Source: Nemertoderma westbladi (lineage: Eukaryota > Xenacoelomorpha > Nemertodermatida > Nemertodermatidae). Taken from it: 64,000 bases of DNA. The notes under the pieces are model-generated. The model saw only the letters and a program-made list of their open reading frames with translations, searched no databases and was not told where the DNA came from. Below, in pieces: positions 1-8,439 of the stretch. The position numbers were made by a program, and so were the translations under genes. The stretch is taken from NCBI GenBank assembly GCA_032718475.1, contig JAUCBJ010000938.1, positions 1-64,000 on the forward strand. The letters are read 5' to 3'. Positions within the stretch are counted from its first letter, which is position 1. The number at the start of each line of letters is the position of its first letter.

Positions 1-846
1 AAACCAGATTGGACCTCCTTGGAAGACCATCCAACACCCATCACCCAACGCAATCTATCCCACTCAGTTGACATCTCCTCCTACGAACGGCTCCTGTCCT
101 CTGCCCCCGACAACAGATCCCGAGCCCTTGTACAATCCACTTCTCTTGGCCATGCTGGTGACTGGTTACATGCCATTCCTTCTGAGTCCCTTGGTCTACA
201 TTTCCTGGACGCTGAGCACAGACTCTCCTTGTGTTACTGGTTAGGCGTCCGATTATCCTCTAGCTCGGCTCTCTCTGCCTCTTGCTCCCTCCCTGCTGAC
301 CCATTTGGGGACCATCACGTTGGCTGTGGTGGGGACTCAGACAGGATCGCTCGCCACGACTCCCTCCGGGATGCCATTTTCCAAGCTGCACAATCTGCTG
401 CTCTGGCGCCCCGGAAAGAAGTCCCTGGGTTGATTCCTGGCTCCAGCAGCAGACCGGCAGATATCTTCCTCCCCAACTGGAGACGGGGACAGCCCATGGC
501 CCTGGACGTAACGGTGATCTCACCGCTTCAATCTAGAACCATTAACTGCGCTGCGTCCACCCCAGGCTATGCCCTTACCGTTGCACGTGAACGTAAGCTA
601 GCCGCCCACCTCAATGAGTGCCGATCCTCAGGCGTGGGCTTCACCCCCTTGGCTCTTGAGGCTCTTGGGGGCTGGGACTCCCACTCCACCTCAATCATCT
701 CCTAGATTGGGCGTCTGCAGAGTCTCCGTCGCAGTATCCCTGCCAAAGAAGCCGTCAGGCATCTATTCCAGCGCCTGTCAGTGTGTCTGTGGCGAGGAAA
801 CGCCGCATGTGGCTCCGTAGAGGCTCAAGCCTCCCTCCCTGGGTAG
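1..846 (+). pseudogene. C-terminal remnant of a retroelement-type (reverse-transcriptase polyprotein) ORF with an in-frame amber stop
   Basis: The frame is open from base 1, so the left edge cuts the coding region and no true start is visible. It reads without a stop to TAG at 703-705, then continues in the same frame for 46 more codons to TAG at 844-846. The continuation still looks like coding sequence (it includes VRHLFQRLSVCLWRGN), so 703-705 is probably a CAG-to-TAG mutation inside the original protein. The visible part has a His/Cys cluster (DHHVGCGGDSDRIARHD), then RPADIFLPNW and ALDVTV. From memory these resemble the region after the reverse transcriptase domain in many marine-invertebrate non-LTR-type proteins. 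The RPxD...DVT spacing recalls a restriction-like endonuclease, but that is inference. No reverse transcriptase motif lies within the window. The region is visibly richer in G+C than the DNA after 1095, consistent with an insertion. Confident on retroelement origin, less so on the exact family. Confidence 0.72.
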
Positions 847-1095
847 ATGGCATCATGTAATCGTTTTCTTCCCCCAGTATTTATATTGGGTTACCTTGAG
901 AAACACCACCAGTATCGCTTCGCATCTTCCACACCTGATCTCCGACGAACATCATCGTATAATCAACCGATCCGCTATAAACATTGGTAGGCGCTTGGGA
1001 TACTGCGTCTGGGGGGAAGGACGGTTGGTGACAATCCCACCCCAAAGTCGCAGCTGCGTGGAGAACTATCACAAATCAAATAACTCGCTACATGA
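847..1095 (+). other. Non-coding tail after the retroelement ORF, possible 3' untranslated region
   Basis: Base composition stays like the retroelement ORF up to about 1095 and then drops abruptly to AT-rich DNA, so this stretch probably belongs to the same insertion. Short open frames exist on both strands, but I recognise no product. The first notable A-run downstream is 1159-1168 (ten A), which could mark a poly(A) tail if the element extends that far. Boundary uncertain. Confidence 0.35.
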
Positions 1096-1484
1096 TATTT
1101 AATTAATATTATTGATATTTATAATTTATGTTCATATTAAAACGTTACAGTTATAGTTAAAAAAAAAAGAACATTAACCAATACCATAGTATTTATTAAA
1201 TAGAATAAATGCCCTAATTAAAATTATTACTGTATTTTAATGTTGATCTTAAAAATATAATAGATAAGAAATATTCCATTAAAATGGCATTGCTAATAAT
1301 TATGAAACAGACTGGATGTCATATGGAATGAGATAAAATATATGCGTATTAAATTTAAATTTATATGAAATTTAGATGTTAGCTCTTCTTTGATTGATTG
1401 GCCCCTTAATTTCTTAAATACCCTTTTTGTGATAGAATCTCTCAATTTTAATATGTGTTTCATAATATAATGATCAATTAACTT
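1096..1484. other. AT-rich intergenic DNA, no gene seen
   Basis: Strongly AT-rich, with a ten-A run at 1159-1168. Short open frames on the minus strand have low-complexity composition and no recognisable domain. I see nothing else to annotate. Confidence 0.6.
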
Positions 1485-1800
1485 TGGTATACTGTGCGAT
1501 AGGCCCATGTGAAGAATACCAGACTTTCTGCCGTTACATTTCACTTTGCAGTTACCCCCATGTGAAGAATACCAGGTTTTCACCAAAAACACAGGTTACA
1601 GAAGGGCTGAATCTAACCAAAACAATAAACGAATTAGTATATGTACAGGTTATAAGACAGAAATAAACGCTATAAAACACTTAATAAAGATAAATTAAAA
1701 AAAATAAAAAATCTTCATATATAAAATTCCAATAAAAAGTCGACCAAAAAGTGAAATCCTGGTATTCTTCGCATGGGCGGTGCGATACGAGGAATTAAAA
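1485..1800. repeat. MITE-like direct and inverted repeat cluster
   Basis: The 19-mer CCCATGTGAAGAATACCAG occurs at 1504-1522 and again at 1557-1575. Its reverse complement, with one mismatch, is at 1759-1777 (CTGGTATTCTTCGCATGGG). Similarity extends past the 19-mer: TTTCAC follows in related spacing, and GCGATA lies beside the outer copies. The inverted pair 1557-1575 / 1759-1777 encloses about 180 bp of AT-rich DNA. This resembles a small non-autonomous transposon with subterminal repeats, but no clean target-site duplication was identified. Confidence 0.5.
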
Positions 1801-2712
1801 CTTCGTATAATCTCTGAAGCAATCCTTATACATCATCAACGAAGGTTTCCAGTTGTTAGGGATTTGGTTTATAAAATATTCTACAAATTTATTGAAATTT
1901 CGGAAAATATAGCCACGTGTTTTATAGTCTATCTGTAGATATAATTACACCCAAGGACTAATCTGCTACTCGTCGTATAAGGCCTACTGTACAGTGTAGT
2001 CCTTGTCACCTCCCCATCCCAGTCAGATATTAGATGCAGCCAGCTAGCTAGCAGTGCAAGCCAGGCAGGAACAATCATACAGCATAACGTGTAGAGGATA
2101 GTTTAAATGAATAGCGTGTCAATGAGCCTCACAGTGGCCGGTCATACTGTATATTGCTCTATAGATTCTATGGAGAGTAGGCCTACCCGTTCAGCGCTGT
2201 GGATATACGATTTTGATTCTTAAATTGTTACTTTTGCGATCGCATGTACCCCAAAATTGGGAGAAAAAGAGAGTCATTTTTCCCTAGGGACAAAAGTAAC
2301 CCATTGGATTGCGTTGATTTTACTTTTTTCGAGTCGAAAAAGTGAATTAAAATATTTTTGTTGGTATTTCTTAAATTTTATTACATGTGTTGTAAAAGTA
2401 TCGAAGTAGAAAAGGTTTGTAAGTAATTTGAGCAAAACCCATAATCCATTCCATTCACACACTCAAAAGTTATTGCAAGATTAGTGTCTGCAAGGCGTAC
2501 TCTCAATATCCAAAATTGGTTTATGAAGTTAAGCGGCTCTCTAGTTACATGTACGTAACACGTTCGTGGGGACTTCGCGCAGCACGAGGCCTAGTTATTA
2601 TATACAAATTAAAATGCAGCGACTGTATCACAAAATCAGGTTTTGAGAAATTTACCCACACCACCAATCAATCAAAGAAAGGTGGACAGTACGTGTTCAC
2701 CCCTTTTAATCT
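1801..2712. other. Intergenic DNA, no gene seen
   Basis: Mostly unique-looking sequence with mixed composition. It holds a short CTAGCTAGC-type run near 2041-2052 and one TAGGCCTA palindrome at 2178-2185. Open frames here are short and unsupported. Confidence 0.55.
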
Positions 2713-2732
2713 CCCCCCCCCCCCCCCCCCCC
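2713..2732. repeat. Poly-C homopolymer (20 C)
   Basis: Twenty consecutive C residues, continuing into a C-rich, A-interrupted stretch. This is a mononucleotide microsatellite, and its exact length is prone to sequencing error. Confidence 0.9.
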
Positions 2733-2817
2733 ACCCTTCCCAACCACCAATACATAACCGCGACATCTACCACCCACGGAAGGGTAGCACGAACTTATTT
2801 CCAATCGCACGTTAAAT

Positions 2818-3118
2818 ATGCAAAGCCAGGTGGTTTATAGGAATATAATAAACGCAGTACTCGTTTTCATTATAAGCCTCTTTGCGTTCGTCCTGTTTTG
2901 TATTTAAATATATTTCTTAAACGCAAGCTAGGACGATCTTTATAATAATAATAACTAGGGATGCGATCAATATGTGAAGCCAGGTGGTTTATATAATAAT
3001 TTAGTCAACGCAGTACTCGTCTTCATTATATGCCTCGTTGCGCTCGTCGCTTGTCCTGTTTTGTCATAAAATATTTTTCATAAACGCAGACTGACGATCT
3101 TTATACAGTTATAACTAT
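2818..3118. repeat. Diverged tandem duplication, two copies of about 145 bp
   Basis: Copy one (about 2818-2958) and copy two (about 2971-3118) share an ordered series of blocks: AAGCCAGGTGGTTTATA, CGCAGTACTCGT, TTCATTATA, GCCTCKTTGCG, TCCTGTTTTGT, AAACGCA, GACGATCTTTATA and ATAACTA. The offset is about 154 bp. The copies differ by substitutions and small indels, so the duplication is not recent. No coding potential was seen. Confidence 0.75.
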
Positions 3119-3157
3119 GCGAAGTTTCGAAACTGTGCGAGTAACTGTTGATACATC

Positions 3158-3191
3158 TATGTGGAGATGTGTGATATGTGGAGATGTGTGA
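3158..3191. repeat. 17-bp tandem doublet
   Basis: TATGTGGAGATGTGTGA occurs at 3158-3174 and again, identically, at 3175-3191. This is a short local tandem duplication. Confidence 0.9.
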
Positions 3192-3849
3192 TACAACGCC
3201 AACGCATCTTATGCCGATGTAGTAATATGGGTATTGAAATAATATTAAATCAATGTACACTCTTAAAGCTGCAGCGAAAAAATGTAGCTAATTTCCTAGG
3301 TTACATATAAAATAATAATATTATTTTTAAGAACATTAATTTTACTACTTTGCAAAAATTCAATTAAAAAATAACCAGACATATACATTGTGGAATAAAC
3401 TATTTCAGAAGCCTACAACAGCCATGCCATGGATTGTATTTATGTTATTATATCTGTCATTTAACTGAGATAGCAATAGTAGTAATAGTCGAACGGTTAT
3501 GCGGCCCGTCCAGCCTATAATAAACACAATTCAGTGATTGGGCTGGAATAGCAATACTGGTTGCCTCTATTACAATTCCTCTCAGGTTAGTCTACAGCCA
3601 CAACTCCCAGCAGCTAGCTCCACACCAGCAGAGACTTGACCAATAATGGGAAGGATTAAATTTGTACTCAATAATTGTGCGGTTTAATTACGTTTAGATC
3701 AATTAAAGACACATTTATTAAAGCAAATCACTTAAACTAATTAAAAACTATAATAGAATGGCGTATGGGGATTATATCTGTATAATTTTTAAGTATAATT
3801 ATTTAAATCTTATACTGTAAAACAATTAATTTCCTTTAAAAGGCAGGTT
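3192..3849. other. AT-rich intergenic DNA, no gene seen
   Basis: No supported open frame. A segment CTTAAACTAATTAAAAACTA near 3731 has a close second copy near 4484, suggesting an old dispersed repeat. Nothing else stands out. Confidence 0.5.
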
Positions 3850-4115
3850 GAAAATGGCGTTTTCACCGCAATCAACTTAATTAACTAATTAAATGCTATT
3901 ATCTTAGCTTCTCGAAGGCCACACGGAAATTCTACTTGGAAAATTTCTAAACTTTTGCCAAACAACATGTGTACCAAGTTTGGATAGATTTCATCAAAGA
4001 TTGGCCGAGTTATTAACGTTTAAAATTGAACACGACAGAACGACAGAACGACAGGTTGATTAATGGTACCACTACGCTAAGGCTCACTCACTTCGTGGCT
4101 CGCCCCACAGTAATA
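3850..4115. repeat. Probable dispersed-repeat remnant with a short CGACAGAA tandem tract
   Basis: The stretch has the layout of old dispersed elements seen in many invertebrate genomes: a CCAAGTTTGG / GGCCGAGTTATTAACG body, then a short tandem tract. The CGACAGAA octamer is repeated twice plus a partial copy at 4033-4053. The resemblance is from memory and was not checked against a repeat library. No coding region. Confidence 0.4.
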
Positions 4116-4986
4116 AATATTCGAGATCGAGAACACTGGATTATTTAACATTGAGTAAGGTAGCATCAGGCCTACAATCGGCATACAATAATATGAATCG
4201 CAGTAACTATTGAAGCAATTTAGTGAAATACTGCAGTTCAAATTATTTTGTAACACTATATCGCTATATGTTTATTAAAGTATTAAGCATAAAAAAAGTA
4301 CCAATTTAAGAAAAAAATTTCGTATTACATAGGCCCTTTATTAACCTCAATTGCGCTCGGCAAATAAAATGCCTCCAGAATAGTGAAAAAAAGTTCTACA
4401 TTTTTTTGCCGTGTTTGTGTAATAAATAATCAAAGAGCTAATAATGTTTATAAATTAATAACAGACTTTGTAGCACCAATAACTTGAACTAATTAAAAAC
4501 TATGATAGCTGAGATGATAGAGATTCCAGCTATGTTTTTTTTAATAATTTAATTTCTTTTATATCAGTAAATATTTAATTTCATAAAGAAGTACTGTAAC
4601 TGTAAAGACGCTGTTGTTAACTTGATGACAAATCATTCGTAAAATATCAGCATGAGATTAGTACTTTCACTGATTTTGGTCATATTTACTTTGTAACACT
4701 TAATAATAATAAATCAAAAAAATATAATTAATAGCTATTTACATATAAGTTTATTGAGTTATCGAATGTTGTGATCATTTCCTGTATACAGTAGGACACT
4801 CCAGATTGGTGTGATGTAGGCCTATGCTGTATCCGGGTTAGATTTGGATTTCGACTTTTTCCTGCATTTTATTAAGTTCACAAAGACGGATCTGACTAAA
4901 TCGTCTCTACAGTACTCTAACCATTGTTACACGTGCGATAGGCCAATTGTTTCGTCGAGAGCCTTTGTCTTTTTATAGAACAATGT
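4116..4986. other. AT-rich intergenic DNA, no gene seen
   Basis: Long A and T runs and no supported open frame. Contains the second copy of the CTAATTAAAAACTA segment near 4484 and a TAGGCCTA palindrome at 4817-4824. Confidence 0.55.
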
Positions 4987-5041
4987 CTCCAGCTCTCGAG
5001 GAACATTTTTGGTATAGCCATTTGTTCCTACGGAGCTGGAG
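4987..5041. repeat. Imperfect hairpin, 19-base arms
   Basis: CTCCAGCTCTCGAGGAACA (4987-5005) pairs with TGTTCCTACGGAGCTGGAG (5023-5041), with three mismatches in the middle and a 17-base loop. It could be the core of a degraded foldback element or a chance hairpin. No RNA family was recognised. Confidence 0.5.
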
Positions 5042-5104
5042 TCCTTAAGTTGGAGTTGGATCATAAAGTCAAAAAATGTTCCTAAAGTTTGTAGCCTTTC
5101 CTAA

Positions 5105-5335
5105 CGGAGCGCTGATGATCCGTCTCCATCCCCTGTCTGTCTCTAGGGGGCGAAATACCTCAATTTGTAAACCTTTCTTCGCCCATTTCGCTTTTATATT
5201 CCATACAAGCTGACTGAGATTTGACATAATGTATTACGTATTAGACCAAATGACGCGTTTTTGAAATGGCGCTGATCCATCTGCAGTTCTTCAGTCTACC
5301 GCTAGAGGGTCTGAAAGTGAAAAACCTTCTCCCAT
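5105..5335. repeat. Two diverged copies of an about 80-bp motif, 160 bp apart
   Basis: GCGCTGAT starts at 5109 and at 5269. In both places it is followed, in order, by a C/T-rich segment, CTAG with a following G run, and an ACCTTTCTTCGCCCATT / ACCTTCTCCCATT block. Order and spacing are conserved but identity is modest. Probably two old copies of one short element. Confidence 0.4.
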
Positions 5336-5846
5336 TACGTTATTTATAATCCTACCGATCAATCCCTGTATGATACTTTCTAGACCTTTACGCACAGTCT
5401 TTGTGGGAGGGCTTAGCTCGCTTGCAGTTACACAGCGTGCCGCTATACAATACTGTAGGACAAAATAACATTCACATCTTGTTTATAATTCTTTCGAGTC
5501 AATGTCATCTAAATAAGTTATTTAGAGTTGATAGGCCCTACTTAACTGAAATATATCTCACATGTTGCCCCTTTTCGTGTTTGTGTTATTGCACTCTTAC
5601 TGTACGTAATTTGACCTCCTCCTCTACTTGCTATGTCTCTATTCCTGTAGGCCTATGAGCATCAAAAAACATACAGTACCTCTTTAGTTAATAATACAGC
5701 CAGGTATGAGAATGAAAGCTGTCATACATCATCTCTGTATAAAATCCTATTCTACAGTATAGTCTTCTGTGATCTAGTCATTTCAAGGGACATAATTATT
5801 ATTACCTTTACCTATCAGCCTATAGTCAATGGAACCGCATTTAAAT
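5336..5846. other. Upstream flank of the anoctamin gene, no gene seen
   Basis: An 85-codon open frame at 5401-5658 has no recognisable domain and I do not support it as a gene. The stretch contains TAGGCCTA at 5648-5655 and a TATAAAA at 5738-5744. Any promoter and 5' untranslated region of the downstream gene probably lie here or within the foldback that follows. Confidence 0.45.
5738..5744 (+). promoter_or_regulatory. Possible TATA box upstream of the anoctamin gene
   Basis: TATAAAA lies about 365 bp upstream of the ATG, on the right strand. In AT-rich DNA such a match is easily found by chance, and no initiator or transcript evidence is available. Confidence 0.15.
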
Positions 5847-6007
5847 AAGGAAGATTAAGGCCAACGAAAAATTATTAAGTTTAAACATATTAGACGTAGT
5901 TTAATTGTCAATAACTATTAATTATATTTTATAGTTATTGACAATTATTAAACTACGTACCGGTATGTTTAAACTGAAGATTTTTTCGCTGGCCTTTAAT
6001 CTTCCTT
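5847..6007. mobile_element. Foldback MITE-like element (about 161 bp)
   Basis: The arms start with AAGGAAGATTAAGGCC (5847-5862) and end with GGCCTTTAATCTTCCTT (5991-6007). They are reverse complements apart from one extra T. Pairing continues inward through GTTTAAAC, ACGTAGTTTAATTG and CAATAACTA to a loop of about 14 bases, so nearly the whole element can fold back. A TA on each side (5846-5847 and 6008-6009) is compatible with a Tc1/mariner-type target duplication but is weak evidence. It ends about 100 bp before the anoctamin ATG, so it may lie in that gene's promoter or 5' untranslated region. Confidence 0.75.
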
Positions 6008-6107
6008 TAGATCAGAATCATCCTATAGTCAGATAGGCCTAGTACTGTTACTGTAGGTAGTAGGACTACCACCAAACTTATTCGTGTTATTGCGATAAAC
6101 CAGTAAA

Positions 6108-8165
6108 ATGGACCCCCTAATACGTGATGAGGTGTATATGTTAACGGACGATAAAGAGAGTAAATCTGCTATTATAGTCGTCTTTCCAAAAAACGTTCAC
6201 GTTAAATTCATCGAGTATTTTACTCAAAAACTTAAAGATGGTAACCTTCTGATAACCTATAGGAAGTGTGTCAAAGGATCTCAAATAGTTCAAGTTAAGA
6301 CAACCAAGTCATCCTTACTAAAAGCCGCAACGCAAAATGGATTAGTAAAGACAAACCTCAGTGGGGAACTCGAGCAATTAACTGTGGGTAACTTTAATAA
6401 CTTTCCGGATTGCGCATCAGATAAATTCTTCAGTCACAGCGAAGATGCCTTCTTGCTGCACACCTTACTCACGGACATAAAAACTGACGATATATTTAAC
6501 GATTTCATCCCGAAATCGCGTCACAAAGTCAACCCCGATGACGAATTGGTGTCTTCGTGTTTACGAATGAATCTGTTGCACGAAACATTCCTTGAACACA
6601 ATGAAACGGCAACAACAATTTGGAATAAATTTGTATTCGCTTTACCTTTTAACAAAGATCTCGCGACTAATGTCAACGATTATTACGGCTCCCAAATTGC
6701 GCTGTATTTCGACTGGATGCGTCACTTTACCGTCTGGCTAATCCTCCCTGGACTCCTGGGATTCTGTATCTGGTTGCACAACTACCTCGACGACCATGTC
6801 TCCATGGACAACTCCATGCTCGCGCCGTTCTTCACCATCTTCATGATCTTTTGGGGCGTGTTCTTCATCAAGTATTGGTCCCGACGTCGCAACGTAGTTA
6901 CCTGCCGTTGGGGGGTGCTGGATCGCAATGATTCCGATTCGGACATCCGTGTCCGGGTTCGTCCGGAGTTCCGGGGAGCCCTCCGAATGAGTCCCGTAAC
7001 CGGACGCGCCGAGCGCTACTTCCCGTGGACACGCAGACTCGCACGGTACATTGTCAGCGGACTCGCTACCGGCGTTATGCTCCTTCTCGCTTTCACCGTT
7101 ATGGTTCTCTCTCTCAACCTCCAAGGCTACATCCACAGTGGCTCAGTCGGAGCGGCATTCATCCACTTCCACACCCTTCATCGATTCTCCCATCGCGGGG
7201 CGCTATTTGACCCCCACGGAGAAGGCCCTTTGCCCTACCTACTCCCCTACATCCCAACCATACTCCACTCATGTACCATCATACTCCTTAACACCATCTA
7301 CAAAAGCATCGCCCTCAAACTCACCAACATGGAGAACCATAAAACCCAATCTAGTTTCGACAATTCCCTTATCATTAAACGCTTCTTATTCGAGGCTTTC
7401 GACTGCTACATCGCTCTTTTCTACTTGGCTTTCCTTCAACTCGACATCGTCCTACTCAGACTCGAACTAATCAACCTGTTTATGGTCGACTCCATAAGAA
7501 GATTAACAACCGAATCTTTAATTCCGCTTTTTAAAAACATATTTTCAGATAAAGTTGAAAGTCGAAAGAATGCAAAATCCAAAAAGGATGATACTGAAGT
7601 TCCTGATGACGTCATCATACGGAATCAACTCCGACTAGAGGAGTACGAACAATTCGATGACTTTCTCGAAATGGTTATCGAGTTTGGATACATAAGTTTA
7701 TTTGCTTCCGCTTTCCCTTTGGCTTCGGCCCTCAGCGTTCTGTGTAACCTCGTGGAAATCAAATCGGATCTGTTTAAGTTGACGTTCGTTGCCAGGAGAC
7801 CGTTCGTGAGTCGGGTCTCCCAGCTGGCCACCTGGGAGTCTATTATTTCCTACATGGTGTGGACCTCGATGCTGACTAACGTGTTCATCTTCGGGTTCAC
7901 CACCGAACAGATGGCCCAACTCGCACCGGACGGAGTCTTCCGAATCGATTACAATGTGGAGCATCTGGGGGACTCGATGGACCACGTCCACGCCGCCACA
8001 GCTGGTTGGGGGCGCTGGCTAGTCGGGGCCGTATTCCTTATAGAGCATTGCTTCATTCTAGTCGCCAAGGTGATACTCGCAGCCATACCGGACCAGCCTG
8101 GGTGGGTGACTGACCAATTGGATAGAAGGGAGTACAAATACAGAACAGCTGTTGACAGAGATTAA
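6108..8165 (+). CDS. Anoctamin / TMEM16 family protein, ANO10 (TMEM16K)-like, single exon
   Basis: A 685-residue protein; anoctamins are calcium-regulated lipid scramblases or chloride channels, and human ANO10 is an ER scramblase of about 660 residues. Residues 1-190 look like the cytosolic N-terminal domain. The membrane core begins at YYGSQIALYFDW (192-203). Hydrophobic segments lie near 205-226, 237-256, 311-337, 376-400, 424-458, 522-547, 575-597 and 636-660. Family hallmarks are ENH (409-411), FGYISLFASAFPLA (526-539) and NLVEIKSD (547-554). Calcium-site positions by motif alignment are E469, D518 (usually Glu), E521, E550 and D554; R465 sits where Asn is usual. The ATG is the first Met after an in-frame TAA at 6096-6098, with A at -3 and G at +4. 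No intron interrupts the 2 kb, although vertebrate ANO10 is multi-exon, so a retrocopy or intron loss is possible. The lack of disruptions suggests it is functional. Family assignment is firm; the ANO10 subtype is likely. Confidence 0.93.
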   Translation: MDPLIRDEVYMLTDDKESKSAIIVVFPKNVHVKFIEYFTQKLKDGNLLITYRKCVKGSQIVQVKTTKSSLLKAATQNGLVKTNLSGELEQLTVGNFNNFPDCASDKFFSHSEDAFLLHTLLTDIKTDDIFNDFIPKSRHKVNPDDELVSSCLRMNLLHETFLEHNETATTIWNKFVFALPFNKDLATNVNDYYGSQIALYFDWMRHFTVWLILPGLLGFCIWLHNYLDDHVSMDNSMLAPFFTIFMIFWGVFFIKYWSRRRNVVTCRWGVLDRNDSDSDIRVRVRPEFRGALRMSPVTGRAERYFPWTRRLARYIVSGLATGVMLLLAFTVMVLSLNLQGYIHSGSVGAAFIHFHTLHRFSHRGALFDPHGEGPLPYLLPYIPTILHSCTIILLNTIYKSIALKLTNMENHKTQSSFDNSLIIKRFLFEAFDCYIALFYLAFLQLDIVLLRLELINLFMVDSIRRLTTESLIPLFKNIFSDKVESRKNAKSKKDDTEVPDDVIIRNQLRLEEYEQFDDFLEMVIEFGYISLFASAFPLASALSVLCNLVEIKSDLFKLTFVARRPFVSRVSQLATWESIISYMVWTSMLTNVFIFGFTTEQMAQLAPDGVFRIDYNVEHLGDSMDHVHAATAGWGRWLVGAVFLIEHCFILVAKVILAAIPDQPGWVTDQLDRREYKYRTAVDRD

Positions 8166-8324
8166 TTATTGAATTGAATTATCTCGTCTAATATTATTAT
8201 TATATTACTCTTTTGGTTGTATTCGCGCGTTCTATTGGGCATTGCGGTGCTGAAGATTTTTTAAATTAGTTTTAATATATTGTTGTATGCCAATTAAGTT
8301 AAATAGAATGCAATCCGTCGTTCT
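8166..8324 (+). other. 3' flank / probable 3' untranslated region of the anoctamin gene
   Basis: AT-rich 159 bp between the TAA stop and the first satellite monomer. No AATAAA is present. The best polyadenylation candidate is the variant AATATA at 8274-8279, followed by a T/G-rich TTGTTGT. If it is not used, the transcript would run into the satellite. Confidence 0.45.
8274..8279 (+). terminator. Possible variant polyadenylation signal (AATATA)
   Basis: AATATA lies 109 bp after the stop codon, with a GT-rich stretch immediately downstream. It is a known weak variant of AATAAA, and the match could be chance in this AT-rich flank. Confidence 0.25.
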
Positions 8325-8439
8325 TAGCTAAGGGGTTCCTGGCCCATGGATCCTATAGAAACTAGCTGATGGGTTCCTGGCCAATGGATCCTATAAAATA
8401 GCTGAGGGGTTCCTGACCAATGGATCCTATAGAGACTAG

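Noticed and set aside
260-523. Minus-strand open frames opposite the retroelement ORF
   Set aside because: Shadows of the plus-strand frame, with no family features.
881-1072. 63-codon minus-strand open frame
   Set aside because: Short, no domain recognised, and lies in the probable retroelement tail.
1293-1592. 99-codon minus-strand open frame
   Set aside because: Runs through the 19-mer repeats and AT-rich DNA, with low-complexity composition.
2516-2815. 99-codon plus-strand open frame with a proline run
   Set aside because: The prolines come from the 20-C homopolymer and nothing else in it looks like coding sequence.
5401-5658. 85-codon plus-strand open frame upstream of the anoctamin gene
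   Set aside because: No Kozak-supported start, no domain, and typical of chance frames in this region.
6738-7136. 132-codon minus-strand open frame inside the anoctamin gene
   Set aside because: Antisense shadow of the plus-strand coding region, with no recognisable domain.
7051-7470. 139-codon plus-strand open frame inside the anoctamin gene
   Set aside because: Alternative frame of the same DNA, Ser/Thr/Pro-rich as expected from frame-shifted reading of C-rich codons.
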